Positions 1 through 12,139 are shown, counted from the first letter of the stretch. The stretch is DNA of 64,000 bases from Didymella arachidicola (GCA_016630955.3 CM049992.1:806001-870000), one strand, 5' to 3'. The notes: generated by a model from the letters alone, not told the origin. A program made the numbers and translations.

Positions 1-1492
1 CAGGTGTATCGGGTGCCAATGTACAAATTGTGCTCGCTTGCTGCAATGTTCGGTTTGCTATAGCTTCCAAGACTCCAAGACTCCAAGACCTCCAGTTGTT
101 GAACTACATGTAAGGCCTTCGGTACATACGCAATTCAAGACCAGATGTGTTCGTGTATGCAGCCTCAAGCCGCCGATCCCACTCATGATAGAGACCCTTC
201 TCGTAACAGCAATGACAGCGTCGGCCTCGAGTAAGGTGTTCCGCAGAACACCCAGGAGGCAACATCCCCACGACGACTATCCTCAACTTGGAAGTCCTAT
301 GCTGCGCCCGTGTACCCTATCTGTGCGGTTGAAGGTACACCGAACGTCCTCGAGGCCGGACTGGCAGAATTGAAGCCAAGCGCGTCAAGTGTAGAGCAGG
401 CTACTGTTCAAGAGGTCGTTGCGTCTTGGCGCCGAGACTGCTTGTACTTTTAGGGCGCCGTTGACGCGGTAAGATACCTACAGGGCGTGACGGCGGTGAT
501 CTTCTTGACGTAAGTCGAGATAGACGGAAGGCGGAGAGATAAGAAGTGCTGTTTATGTGGGGCTCGCCTTATCGGTTCTGACAGATCCACTTTAGCGTGT
601 CCTGTCATTGGGTATACCTGCTAGAACAGCAATGACACCCCGGTTCTCCAGTCTACTATTCCGTAGAGGCTCTTCTCTCGGATGTCGCGTTTTCGTCGGC
701 GTATCTTGGAAAAAGCGTGGCAATAGCCGAGTCCCACTCTAGTAGGATGCAAAAGTGCCAGCCGATGTGAAGCTTCGGATCTATGCGAGCGCTGTACGAT
801 CCATGACCTTGATGCGAAGGCATTTGAACGTAAGAACCGGAAGTCCGTCCAGTGAGCAGTATTACAAGGCTGCTTACCAGGCAAAAAAACAGTGACCAAG
901 CCGTGTGTCCTTGGCCTGCAGATGCCGCCTTGTTGGCACAAGCAGACTGTCCCAGGATGTAGACCTGAAAAATCTCCGAGTGGAGCTCGGAATGCGGAGA
1001 GAAGGCTGGCTTATCCTGTGGTCGTTATCTCGTCGTCCTTGCTGACCCCGTTGAACCACTTTTAGCTCTCCACAGCGTCCACCTCCACGCCCTGGATGAC
1101 ATCGGTTGTCGCTACTGCGATTGACATTGGATCCAGGAACCTGAGCCACCTACTATGTACCGCAGTAAGCACGGCACGGCTCCGCATGGCTGGATGCGAC
1201 TCAATGCGACTACTCGCAGAAGTCGCGCACTGGAGCAGCGCCGCACCCTTATCGCGAGTATCTAAGTCGGCGTTGCGTTTCTGTCGACGGCGGTATTACG
1301 ATGGCCAAATGTCTTTGATGAGTTATGGCTATCACCGCGTCGTTGATAGCTGGGCGTGGTGACCAACCGTAATCAAAAACGAGACATCGATGTCGGAAAT
1401 TCGGAATGCTCTCGAACTTCATGTAGTATATGAAGAGACCATGCTGCCTTCGATGAAAGGGCACTCAAGTATCCAACACCGTTCAAACCAAC
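1..1492. other. intergenic, no gene recognised
   Basis: Only short overlapping ORFs occur here. None has a recognisable motif, a signal peptide or plausible intron joins. The last few hundred bases are the promoter and 5' leader region of the amino-acid oxidase gene. Confidence 0.5.
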
Positions 1493-3523
1493 ATGAGGGG
1501 CCTTCTATCAGCTTCTTCAGCAGCCTTGACCCTGGCCAGCAGTACTCTCGCTGGTCCAGTAGCACCTCGCGCCGACCTCCTCTTCTTCAAGCCTGTTTCC
1601 GTCACTACGGACTCGGTGCACAATGTCCATATCGGCTTCAACGACAAGTCTTTCGAAGGCGATGTACGGGTTGTATACGGCAGCTGCGAGATGGCGAGCT
1701 CAGACTCTAGGCATCACGAACTCGGCTCTACACGAGTAACTCGGGATGCTCGACCTGAGCGTTTAGTCTGGGTCGTGCCAGAAAACACAGCTCATGGCGG
1801 CTGCTTGCATGCGTACTCTGGGTCTTCTTTGATTGGTCGATCAGCAGCGATCACCGTCAAGCAGCCGACCAGGAAGCGTGAAGACATCTCAGAAGTCGCG
1901 GATGTCACTGGACCGTGGTTCGATGGTGTTGCATACATGCAATCGAAATCGAACAATGCCTCGTTCGTCGCCGTCTCTAAGAGCAAGAAGATTGCTATAT
2001 TGGGCGGTGGAATGTCGAGCTTGATGACCAGTCTCCTCTTGGACTCGGTGGGAATCAAAGACTGGAAAATCACGGAGTCTTCGCAGCGGATTGGTGGTCG
2101 CATTCGCACCAAGTATCTTGCAGGTAGCACTCCGGACCAGTATCAGTACCAGGAAATGGGGCCCATGCGCTTCCCTGTCTCGACCAAGTACCCGGATACC
2201 AATGAGACTATCGATATCCAGGACCACAAGATGGTTTTCCAGCTTGCGGATGTGCTGAACCAGATGAATGGCAACGACAGCCACCTTGCTGTCAATTTCA
2301 TCCCTTGGATCCAGAGCAGTCCCAACCTACCAGCCGACTCGAACGGCTACCGTCTGCCCAATGGCCGCATCCCAAGTGCTGCCCAGATCAAGGCTAACAG
2401 CTCTCTTGTTTTGCCTGCGGACAAAGGGCCGGACCCAGAGGCCGAGGAGAAGGCCGAGGAAGCACTTGACCAGTTCATGGGTGTCACCGAGGAGACCTTG
2501 AAGAACATCTCGACCAACATCTACCAGGCTCACAAGGCCGCTGTAGAGAAGGGTCTTTTCCATTGGTCGGAGCAGTCGTACCTCAGATACGCGCTCAATT
2601 TGACCGCAAACGAAGTCGACTTTATCGCAGGCGCTGACAACAGTCCCATGTGGGAGTACGACACCGCATACTTTGGTGCCACAACATGGCGTACGATCGA
2701 CAAGGGCCTGGAGTCTTTGCCCAAGGCTTTTTACCCTCACGTCCAGGACCGCCTGACTCTTGGCCGCAAGGTCACCGGACTGAAGTACAACAACGACACC
2801 GGCAAGGTAGCTGTCCAGTGGCGCAATGACCCATTTGCAATGGAGCCTGAGAGTGAGGAGTACGACTACGCGGTTGTCGGTGTGCCTTTCACCAAGGTCA
2901 GGCTTTGGGAGCTGCCCAGGTACTCGTCTCTTTTGTCGCGTGCCATCTCCACCATGAACTACCAGCAGTCCTGCAAGGTTTCTCTGCACTACAAGACTCG
3001 TTTCTGGGAGAAGCTCTCGCCCCCCATCATCGGTGGTTGCGGTTCGGTCGATATCCCCGGCATTGGCTCGGTCTGCTACCCTGTGTACAAAATTAACTCC
3101 ACGGGACCCGGTGTCATCCTTGGTTCCTACGCTTCTGGCACTATCGCTCGTTCCCTTGCAGCGCTCAGCACCCAAGACCACGTGGCGTACGTGCAGCGTG
3201 CGATGGTCCAGGTCCATGGCGACATTGCTATAGAGCAGTGGACTGGTGCATACGATCGTCAGTGTTGGGAGGTCGATGAGCACCAGGCCGGTGCTTGGGC
3301 CGAGCCTCTTGTCGGCCAGCAAGATTTATACCTTCCTGCGTATTACAAGACCGAGATGTCCACGATCTTCGTCGGCGAACATACATCGTACACGCATGCC
3401 TGGATCTTCAGCGCTCTCGACTCAGCGGTTCGCGGTACAACGCAGTTGCTCTTGGACATGGGCCTGGTCGATGAGGCCAAGGAGATCGTTGAGACCTGGA
3501 TGGGCAGGTGGATCCACATCTGA
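1493..3523 (+). CDS. secreted L-amino-acid oxidase (flavin amine oxidase family)
   Basis: Single-exon gene of 676 residues. The first ~20 residues are a signal peptide (MRGLLSASSAALTLASSTLA) followed by APRAD. A Rossmann FAD-binding motif, ILGGGMSSL, lies near residue 168, followed by the second GG motif RIGGRIRT near residue 200. The EMGPMRFP stretch near residue 222 is typical of snake-venom/fungal L-amino-acid oxidases. The C-terminal FAD motif FVGEHTSYTHAWIFSAL is near residue 628. Family knowledge: oxidative deamination of L-amino acids to keto acids, ammonia and H2O2, usually extracellular. The ~150 residues between the signal peptide and the FAD domain are a long N-terminal region, which fungal secreted members often carry. 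The start is chosen because it places the signal peptide at the N-terminus. Substrate specificity cannot be read from sequence. Confidence 0.9.
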   Translation: MRGLLSASSAALTLASSTLAGPVAPRADLLFFKPVSVTTDSVHNVHIGFNDKSFEGDVRVVYGSCEMASSDSRHHELGSTRVTRDARPERLVWVVPENTAHGGCLHAYSGSSLIGRSAAITVKQPTRKREDISEVADVTGPWFDGVAYMQSKSNNASFVAVSKSKKIAILGGGMSSLMTSLLLDSVGIKDWKITESSQRIGGRIRTKYLAGSTPDQYQYQEMGPMRFPVSTKYPDTNETIDIQDHKMVFQLADVLNQMNGNDSHLAVNFIPWIQSSPNLPADSNGYRLPNGRIPSAAQIKANSSLVLPADKGPDPEAEEKAEEALDQFMGVTEETLKNISTNIYQAHKAAVEKGLFHWSEQSYLRYALNLTANEVDFIAGADNSPMWEYDTAYFGATTWRTIDKGLESLPKAFYPHVQDRLTLGRKVTGLKYNNDTGKVAVQWRNDPFAMEPESEEYDYAVVGVPFTKVRLWELPRYSSLLSRAISTMNYQQSCKVSLHYKTRFWEKLSPPIIGGCGSVDIPGIGSVCYPVYKINSTGPGVILGSYASGTIARSLAALSTQDHVAYVQRAMVQVHGDIAIEQWTGAYDRQCWEVDEHQAGAWAEPLVGQQDLYLPAYYKTEMSTIFVGEHTSYTHAWIFSALDSAVRGTTQLLLDMGLVDEAKEIVETWMGRWIHI

Positions 3524-4344
3524 GGCGGCAGGCGAAACGCCCGTGATCGAATAGATTATGACTTTCAACGAAACCATAGAGATAGATGAAAACGAATGAT
3601 AAGCACCGATACGTTCTAATAAGGTTACGAGACTTGGAAATGGAGTGCTGCCAGCATTCGATGACGCGATGTTACGCTAACCTATTTAAGCCGACGCGTC
3701 GGTATCACTTCCAGCTTCAACTATTTCCAAGACTTGAGTACAGCATCTCGCATTTCCTGACATACAAACGATTCTCATCCCACGCATTGAATCTCTCCTC
3801 ATTGTAGTTTAACGAAGTTGTTGTTGTATTCACGTGCATTTTCGACGTGTCAGCGCGGCGCGGGCTCGTGTAGCCGACTTCACCAACTCGTATGCCCTTT
3901 GTGCTGCTCAACACCCAAATTACACGAAAGATGTCTATATCACCAGTCTCAGTTCAATCCAAATATAGGGTAATTGTATTTTCTCCTTGGAGAACAACAA
4001 CTCCAACCGCGCTGATCTTTGTGACCAGTTGTTTTGCTGCATGCAGAGGTGGCTGCCTTCGCAGAAGCCAATTTCCACAGACCCTAGAAGAGTTTTGAAA
4101 GAATGATTGTCTGTGCAGAGACGTGTCTGGACGGAGTCTGTTCCGGCATGAGCACGTCCAGACAGTGACGATGACGTTGCTGAAACTGTGGGGTAGCCTT
4201 ACCATACCATCTGGTAGCCGAACTTCATACTTTAGCAGATCAAGGTCATTGCTGCACTTTACATTATCATCCATCAGCCCTCAGGCCTCTTCAGAAAATA
4301 TAAGACCCACTTCGGAAAGTGGTTGAAGGGCAGTAAACCCTACT
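3524..4344. other. intergenic, no gene recognised
   Basis: Holds the 3' flank of the oxidase gene and the promoter side of the dehalogenase-like relic. Short ORFs have no support. A TATA-like ATATAAGA lies about 45 bases before the next ATG. Confidence 0.5.
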
Positions 4345-5298
4345 ATGCCAGAATTATTCGACCAAGATGGCAAGCCCACTGCTCATCATATGGCCCGAGT
4401 CAACGGTATCCGGATGCATTTTGTCACTGCAGGCTCAGGACTACCGCTCCTGCTTCTGCACGGAACACCGAAGAACTACTACTATTGGTATCGCATCTTG
4501 CCCTACTTGACACCACACATCAGCATTATTGTTTCAGATCTGCGGGGCTTCGGTGCCACGGACAAGCCCCCAGCCAGCGACGGCTACGACGGCCGCATTA
4601 ACGCGCAGGACATGGCAGAACTCATGGCCCAGCTCGGACATCAGCAATACTCCATCCACTGCGAAGACCGCAGCGCAACGTTCGGATTCTGCGCAGCGGG
4701 TTTGTACCGCGACCGTGTCACGCATCTGAGGTTCTGCGAGATGATGTTCTCCAAGCAACAAACTGAGCCGTCATCCATCACGCGCGAGAACATCAAAGCG
4801 CAATGTAGCCAGGCTGGAGTCTGGAACTGGCATACCCCGTTCTAATAGATGCCGCATATGGCTGAAATGCTGATCACGAGCAAGGAGAGGGAAATTTGGA
4901 CGCACTTCATGAAGGCAGAGTGCTATAACCCTAGTGCGCTGGATCAAGAAGCGGTCGATGAGTGGGTGCGATGCTCGCAGGGTCCGGGTGGGTTGAGGGG
5001 CATCCTGGAGACGTACCGTGCGCACTGGGTGAACGTGGATGTTGAGCAGGAGATCATTGATAGGGGTAAGCTGGACTGTAAGGTCATGACTGTTGGTGCA
5101 CCAGAGTAATCATCCGTAGTCCGTGACGGATGTGTTGCTAATCTTGTAAGATTTTTCGGTGCGCTTATGGAGGAACAGATGCAAAGCACAGCGAACAACA
5201 TCGTCATCTCAGAGGTCTTCGAGAAGTGTGGGCACAGCTTGGCTCTTGAACAACCTGAGCGGCTTGCAAATGTGCTGAAGAAGTTTCTTGTAAGCTAG
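4345..5298 (+). pseudogene. haloacetate dehalogenase-like alpha/beta hydrolase, broken by two adjacent stops
   Basis: An alpha/beta-hydrolase frame starts at 4345, with HGTPKN (oxyanion-hole loop) near residue 37 and DLRGFGATDKP near residue 66. Two consecutive in-frame stops, TAA TAG (4843-4848), interrupt it directly before MPHMAEML, and the same frame then continues. A 45-bp intron (5106-5150, GTAATC..TTGTAAG with a GCTAAT branch) joins to a final exon ending at 5298. That exon contains the conserved C-terminal His motif CGHSLALEQPERLA. The nucleophile elbow reads CEDRSAT instead of the family's GHDRGG-like turn: the Asp is kept but the glycines are lost. Both stops are one C-to-T change from CAA and CAG. 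Calling it a relic rests on the stops; a sequencing or assembly error at two adjacent codons is unlikely but not excluded. Confidence 0.8.
5106..5150 (+). other. intron of the dehalogenase-like relic
   Basis: GT..AG intron of 45 bp with a TGCTAAT branch-like motif. Removing it joins GAPE to FFGALMEEQ in frame and yields the family C-terminus, so the splice signals are still readable although the gene carries stops upstream. Confidence 0.75.
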
Positions 5299-5981
5299 CT
5301 CTCCATTCCGATCACTCTCTGATGATTAGTCGACCGTTCCCTCAACCGTTCGTCCGGTACTTCCTTTTTCCACCGTCATACTCAATGTACGAATCTGACC
5401 ATGTCGCCTGACCAAACTTACGATATTGCTTCGGCTCATGTCCCTTTCTTCTCAACCTTGCGTATATTTCTACACCACTGTCATCCCTGCTTCCAAGACG
5501 TCTGTCTTCGACCCTTCGCCAGCACTACTCAAGCCCGCTTCTCTGTTGCCACAGCAACAGCAACAGCAACAACGATACAGCAACCCACATAATACCATTC
5601 CGTCTGTGCGGTCTACGATTCAACGCCCTACAAAACCTATTCTTCATCAACTGTCGTAGAGTGATTGGCCCTCGGTCACACTCGTCATTATATACACCGG
5701 CGGTATGACGGCTCAAGTCAAACGAAGTGCTCGAGCCAGCTTACTACACCATGGTGGTTCTGGATGGCTTTGCAATCGAAACACAGGAGGGGCGAGTGGT
5801 TACGCTAGGCAGAGTCGTGGCCCCGCATAACCACTCGCCCCATGTCAACGTAGCCGCCGTTAGCCAGGTAGCTCCTCAGCCTCTCTTCCTCGATATTTAG
5901 TAGACTAATGGCTTTTATATTTGCATGCATCCTTGGGTTCCTCATCGCGTGAGTTCTATGCATACATTATGGTGCAATTAT
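5299..5981. other. intergenic; short CAA/CAG repeat
   Basis: Lies between the dehalogenase relic and the convergent 3' end of the nucleotidase gene. A short imperfect CAACAG run sits near 5552-5580. Nothing else was recognised. Confidence 0.5.
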
Positions 5982-7866
5982 TTAAAGTACCAACAAGCCA
6001 GCGATGGCCGCGAAAATGGTGGCGCCAACAATGCCAGAGCTGAGGCGAGCAGCAGCACCAGTAGACTCAGGGGATGAGCTACCGGTGCTAGAAGGACTGG
6101 TACCGTTGGCAGTCCCGTTGCCTCCACTTGTGGTGTTCCGCTGGCCATCGACAACCTCGATGCGCTTATCGAGCTGAATATTGACAGGGGTCTGCGCCTG
6201 AATATACTGGGTGAGAACCTCGTCCTGGGTATCGAGGGTGACGAAGTCTGTTGTAGGGGTGAAGAAGTTGTCACCTCCACCGGCAATGAAGTCAAGAGTG
6301 ACGACTTGATACTTGGTGCTGTTGTCGAGAGGCTGATCGCCGATAGTAACAGCAACGAGTTTGCTGCCGTTGTTGTTCTCCGGGTTGTAATCTACCTTAA
6401 TACCGGTAGACACCTGAAAGAAAGAAGTAACTGCCTCGCCGTTGGCAACGTTGACTCCAGTCACAATGCCCTCAAGAACTTCCCACAGATATTTTCCGTC
6501 GACCTCAATCTGAACAATGGCGTTGCCGAAGGGAAAAGAAGTCAGAACTTCGCCACGAGTGATGTCGCCCTCGTCAATGGTAGCACGAATGCCACCAGCG
6601 TTGATGATGGCAAAGTCAACGTCCTGGGTATTGTTCTTTCGGTAAGCGAGCATAGCATCAGCCATGAAGTCACCGAGCAGGCACTCCTGGCGCTGGCAAG
6701 TGGTCTGATCAAGTTCAACCTCACTATTTCCCAGCACCTCGGCAGCAAATTCCTCAAATGGACCGCGCCACGACTCGATCTGAGCCTGAAGTCCCTCATC
6801 CTGCTTGGTGGTGTTGGTGATGTGGATGGATGCGCCGTGGTAGGCGACGATCTTACCCTGTGTGTCATAGGTGACCTCGATGTCACCAACGTACTCGCCC
6901 CATCGGTAAGCAGTGACGATGAAGACCTCATCACCATCTGCGTTATCGACGATAGTGGGGTACTTGCCCTCGGCATCTTCCATATCGCCGAGAAGAGTGT
7001 GGCTGTGGCCACCCATGATCAGCTGAAGACCCTTGGTAGCCTTAGCGAGCTCCTGGTCCTTATCGTAACCAATGTGAGTGATAGCAGCAATTCTGGTGAT
7101 GTTGGTAGTGGACTTGATCTCGTTGATGGCGCCCTGGACAGCCTCAACGACATCGGAGAAAACAGTCGTCTCATCTGGGTTTGCAATACTTGGTGTCTCA
7201 TCAGTGGTTACACCAATGAGAGCAAGATCGTGCTCCTCGAAGATGTGGTAAGGCTTGATGGTCTTGTTAAGCTTTTCATTCTGCGAGTGGATGTTTGCAG
7301 AAATGATGGGGAAAGTCAGATTGACCAGGAATTGCCCGAGCTCCTCGTCACCGCCATCGAACTGTCTTTCATTAGCATCGTTCATTCTGTATTCAAAATA
7401 TGAATTGCGCACCTCGTGGTTGCCAAGGGTCATAGCTGAGAAATTCATCTGGTTCAGTGTCTCCGCGATCTTCTCGCCACCGTAGAAAGAGTAGAAAAGG
7501 GTACCCTGGAACTCATCCCCAACATTAAGCCAGAGGCTGTTGTTGTAATTGGGGCGCTGTTCCTCGACTACAGTCTTGATGCGAGCATAGCCGCCATAGC
7601 AGCCTCGCTCGGGGCGAGTGCAGTCGGTTCCTGACGACGAGAACTCATCCAAGTGAGCGTGAACGTCGTTGACGTGGAAAAATGCTAGTGTTAGGTCAGG
7701 TTGCGTACTGGAAGGTTTTTGGAAGCTACTGACTGATGTTGTAGTTGCCCTCGCTGCCGAGCTGACGCTTTCCGAGGTGCCTGCTGTACAAAACGTCCTC
7801 CGCGGCGGCTTGGCCAACAGCCAACGCCGAAAAGGCAACCGCGCCTGATTTTGCCGAAAACTTCAT
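5982..7866 (-). CDS. secreted 5'-nucleotidase (UshA/CD73 type), probably GPI-anchored
   Basis: Two exons on the minus strand, 7866-7734 and 7684-5982, with a 49-bp intron (GTCAGT..CTAACACTAG). The product is 611 residues. The start at 7866 gives a signal peptide (MKFSAKSGAVAFSALAVGQA); the unspliced frame starting at 7838 lacks it. The intron join produces NYNITFFHVNDVHAHLDEF, the first metallophosphatase motif. Further motifs are NVGDEFQG, GNHEV, ITHIGYDKD and GGHSHT. The C-terminal nucleotidase domain shows INAGGIRATID and GGGDNFF. The tail is Ser/Thr/Gly-rich and ends in a hydrophobic stretch (ATIFAAIAGLLVL) after a run of small residues, as expected of a GPI-anchor signal. Family role: hydrolysis of extracellular nucleotides to nucleosides plus phosphate with two divalent metals. 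The GPI call is inference. Confidence 0.92.
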
Positions 7867-9631
7867 CTTCACACTTGAAACCTGATCAATGATGATGCAC
7901 AGAAGGCGGAGGCGCTTGAGAAGATCGTCGTTCGCAGCCCTTCTTCTTATGTCATCGAAGCTGTGGTGGAGACCTCCGCCGCTCTTGCCAAGGGAAAGGC
8001 TGGGCGGGCAGTGCAAGTTTCTTGGCCCATTATCGCACATTCCTCATCCGGAAAAAGTCGTTTTGTACCTGATAACAAGAGTCCAATCATACAGCACACG
8101 TGCGATTCTTGCATATGAGAGGCAGGAATTGGGAACGAACCTGGATATCGGACCTGCCGTGGCATGGAGGCGACCTTGCCGTTTCCCAACCACGTGGTCT
8201 TGGTCGCACCGTAGACCAATGGTCTCTCCTCAGAATACGCATCCATGAAGATAGAACGAACGTTGTGTCGGGCACATCCGTCGTGCGGAGATACTTCCAC
8301 CAGAATGTCATAGCTAAGCCGGCGCAAAACTATAAGAGGTATGGTCCCAACGAACAATTCCGGGGTTCCGCAATGTGGTGATAGGAACGACCTGCAGTTG
8401 CGATTAGAGGATATTGTATTGACACACATCTCACAATGTAGACATGTCGACTGTGCGGTCAGAACAGGCAGGGCCTGGTGATCGAGAACAGGACACCCAC
8501 CGAGGAGGGAGTGAGAAGGGATCAAAGGATATCAGAAGCAGCCATGAATTCCACCTTTACATATGTTCAAAGCTGCTGTCGAATATTTAGTCGAGCATGG
8601 TCCAAGAAAGGAATGAAAGCTGAAGTCCCGCCAGGTGGCCGGCCCTGTCGAAAAGAAAGCCACTTCTTTGTGCTGTTCCATTGATCTGTGGAATACTAGT
8701 CAGTATCCGATATGCACATGGAGGTACAAGCTCTCGTCTGATGTATAGTGTAGAATGTAGCGACGATATTGTGGAGATCTGCTCTTGGAACTTAGGCACA
8801 AACTATGCGCAGTTGAGTCCACATCTTTCCCAACCGAACGATCTCAGTTTTGCTCCTCACCTTTATTTTCCTGCTTTGCATGGGTGAATCCTTTTGTGTG
8901 TCTTTTTAAGATCACTTCGGAGGAAGCTTAAGCCGATATAGCAACTTCCTGGAGGCAGAAGCAATAACAACAAGCACTTTCGCACTCGAGTATATGTGGT
9001 TCTCCATTCTCTCGAAGATATTGCAGGTCTTGCATCGCATCGTGATAATTTGACCAACGTTTGGCAGCAGCCGCTTCCCATCCGCGCAGACTCTGCGAGA
9101 GTGCCAGTAGGTCGCACCTTGATGGTTTATCGTTGCTGAAAGGTCAATATTGCAGTTGATGATGCCGTAAGCGATGCGGACTTTGCTCGGCTTCGGCCTA
9201 AGACTCTTTCGCGCCGGCCTCGTGAAGCTTAACCAACGCAGAGGTGCATTCACAGGAAGCGGTCCATGTCAATATTACAGGAGCTCAATTCCTCAAGTTA
9301 AGGCAGTGAAGACTTCGTCACTATGTTGTTGATGTTGGTGATGGCCTGGCACACGTCAATGGCTGCCAACTCCTCGAAGGAAGTATGTCCCATCAGTGGT
9401 CAGAAAGGAGAAGGATAAGATTAAGATCGCGGTCCTGCGTCAATGACATGGTCATTAAGCCTCGAACAATCGATGGAGGATGAGGAGCCATGATGTAGTT
9501 CGATGGCCTTTAAGCGCTGGTAACTGACAGGAGCAACGCAAACATCGTTACTGTGGATCAGAGAACGCACTATGACGTCATCACTCATCAAACCCACGGA
9601 TCCACGCGTAGATTCTTCACTAATGCCGCTA
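7867..9631. other. 1.76-kb intergenic region, no gene recognised
   Basis: Lies upstream of the nucleotidase gene and downstream of the SDR-NmrA gene. ORFs up to ~190 codons exist, but they show no domain, signal peptide or splice joins that build a family. They overlap each other on both strands. Confidence 0.5.
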
Positions 9632-11658
9632 CTAGAACAGATGCTTCAGCCCTTCAATAGTACCTCGGAATCCCACGACCTCATTTGGATCGATCGACAA
9701 CTCCTCTGAACTAATGAAGGCCTCGTCCACCTGCCAGGGATCACACAGCTCGCCGAATTTGAATTGCAGCCCAAGTTCGTGGCCTGCTGGACCCCACAGC
9801 TTTGTCCAAGCATCGATGGTAGTCTCAATAAGCACACCCTTCTTTCCTGTAATGTCAGACCAGATATCCATCATCTCCTGGAACGACAATTTCTCAAGCG
9901 CGACGTTGGCGTATTTGCCAAAAGCCTTGTCGCCAGTAGCTAGGACTTGTCGCACCCAGATCCCGGGGTTCACGGTCATATCACCCGAGTTGAGGACTGT
10001 GGCATCCGGCTTGGTGGGTAGTGTCTGGATGAATTGGCCGTTGCCGGGCTGGCACAAGGACGGTCAGTCAGCTCCACAGCCGCATAGCCAGTAAAGCAGT
10101 TTCGTGAGGACTTACGTATTCGATGGGTTTAATGAGAGGAAAGAACGCCATGTTCTGCGGATAGTACCCGAAGTATAAGTAAGTTGTGATCGCAGCGAGA
10201 TCTGGCAGCTCTGCTTTGATGCGTGCATCGACATTGGCTTTGTAGTCCATGTGTGGTGTTAGGATCCTCCCACTGAATTTCCGCTTTGCACTCGGTGTTG
10301 TCGACCAGATATAGTGCTCCAGCGTAGGGGTCGCTGCAGCAGCTCGAGCTAGCTTCATACCTTGCTCTTCCTCGATCTCTCCGGCTTCGTCTTGGCTCTT
10401 GCCCTGCAACAAGTGTTCCCACCAATTCGTTACTGCGAAGATGGCTTGAACACCCTAAAGCCAGTAAGTCAAGCAGCTTCATAAATGAGATGTTCTGCAC
10501 TTACATCAAAAGCTTGTCTCAGGGAGCTCTCCTCATCGAAGTCAGCCTTCATAACCTCGATCCCGTCATCAGCTAATCTCTTGGCTACATCGCTTGTTGG
10601 GTTTCTTGTCAGAGCTCTGACTCTCCAGCCCGGCACATCCTTCATCACATTGAGAACACCACCACCCTGGCTGCCCGTGGCGCCCGTCACAGCTATGATT
10701 TTCGGCCCTCTTGCAGGTGGTTCCTGCAGTGCGCCGGGAAGCTCACTGCGTTCCCCGTGAAGCATCGAAAACCATGGCTCGTAAATCGCGTGTGTGCGCT
10801 TCGCAAAGGCTCCGCTCTTGTATACTGGTTGTTCCCATGGTATCAGCTCCTTGTGAGCCGTCTCGATGAGTTGACCAGTCCTGCTGTTCTCTTCGTCTTC
10901 GAGGAACAGGTCATAGCCAGACAAAAGGGTCGATCGCAGTGTCATCTGCTCTGGGAGAAAAGCTTGACTGAAACCAGGCATAGCTGGCGTCTCGATACCA
11001 CCAGGCATGATGCAGTTGACCGTTATGTTGTCTTTCTTCTGCAGCACGGGGCCCACCGTTCGTACCCATTGATGCACTGCAGCTTTGGCTGCGCAATATT
11101 CCGGAAACGTCGCGCATGGATGCATGCCAACCATGCTACCTGTCACGATGAACTTTCCTCCTTTAACTCGGGGATTGTGGCGCATAAAATGTGTGGCGAG
11201 TGTTGTGCCATATATTACGCCCTTGAAGCCGACATCTGTGCAGCTCGTATCGGGCTCCAGGGGCAGATCATCGATAGCTGCATCGCGACGGCCGAAGTTG
11301 TATTTCGAGTCACCATCGATTCCTCCAGCGTTCGCGATGAAAACATCAAGTCGTGACCATTTCTTCCAAACAGCCTGGAACATCTCCGCTTGGGATCTGT
11401 ATGAGCCAACGTCGCATTGTACGAACATGGTAAAGCTGCCAGTCGCGTCAAGGGACGATGCAACCTCCTGTCCTTCTTTCGCACGTCGCCCACATAGTGC
11501 GACTCGATATCCGCGACTGTGAAGGTGTGCAGCTAGCCAAGAGCCGATGCCACTCTAGATTTATTGAGCGCATAGCAATGCAATGTGCGAGTGGACAAAC
11601 GTACCGTGGCTCCGGTCACCACTGCAACTCTTGCCTGCTCGATCACAAGATCACCCAT
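9632..11658 (-). CDS. two-domain SDR-NmrA oxidoreductase fusion
   Basis: Four exons on the minus strand: 11658-11605, 11554-10505, 10454-10116 and 10048-9632. The introns are 50, 50 and 67 bp, all GT..AG, and the product is 619 residues. Residues 1 to ~260 are a short-chain dehydrogenase: TGATSGIG at 15-22, IANAGG near 93, Ser 158 and YCAAK at 171-175. From residue ~303 a second Rossmann domain begins with VTGATGSQGGG at about 307, the NmrA/HSCARG NAD(P)-binding motif. It continues through NWWEHLLQ and IWSTTPSAK to the end. Exon 1 codes only MGDLVIEQARVAVVTGAT, so the first intron splits the cofactor motif. Family knowledge: NmrA proteins often sense the NADP redox state rather than catalyse. 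Substrate and partner are unknown. The exons are all in phase, which supports one transcript across both domains. Confidence 0.85.
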
Positions 11659-12139
11659 TTTGAGAGAACGGTTTAGTCTGTTCAATCTGGAAGGGTCTTG
11701 CATAACCTTATATCTTGCATCTAAATCCGCGGAGCAGTCTCGATCTTGGGGCAATCCTTTCAGAAAGAGACAGTCTAAGAACCACCAGATCAGGAGCATG
11801 CTCCATGCTGCCCCACTCGATGAAATCCTTCCACTTGGAACCTGAGTCCGAAAGGAGTAAGTAAACCCTCGAAATTGCGACGGCAACTGCTTGACAGGTC
11901 ACAGGTGGCAACATACCGAGGTACGGTCGGACAACAGCACGCCACCACCGCAGCGATCAGCGGCTTGTGTAGACTTTCTCTGGGTCCCTTACTCTGGTTT
12001 CTACGAGTTAAGTAAAGCTGTACTGTGGTAGGGGGCATAAATATCGTGGGTGGGTCTTAGACAAGCTTGTCGACATTCTCACGTATTGAAACCTTTATAG
12101 CTTTCAATCTAAGAGACAGCGTATAAGTCAATTATTTAA
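11659..12139. other. intergenic between the SDR-NmrA gene and the SAT4 relic
   Basis: Promoter side of the minus-strand SDR-NmrA gene. The N-terminal half expected for the adjacent SAT4 relic is not present here. Confidence 0.5.

Noticed and set aside
2327..3322. 331-codon open frame on the minus strand
   Set aside because: Exactly antisense to the amino-acid oxidase coding region, with no domain; a shadow of biased codon use.
6306..7403. 365-codon open frame on the plus strand
   Set aside because: Antisense to the 5'-nucleotidase exon 2; repetitive Val/Leu/Ser composition and no motif.
7981..8525. Overlapping ORFs of 90-190 codons upstream of the nucleotidase gene
   Set aside because: No domain, leader or consistent intron joins on either strand.
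10757..11356. 199-codon open frame on the plus strand
   Set aside because: Antisense to exon 2 of the SDR-NmrA gene, whose four exons are in phase and carry motifs.
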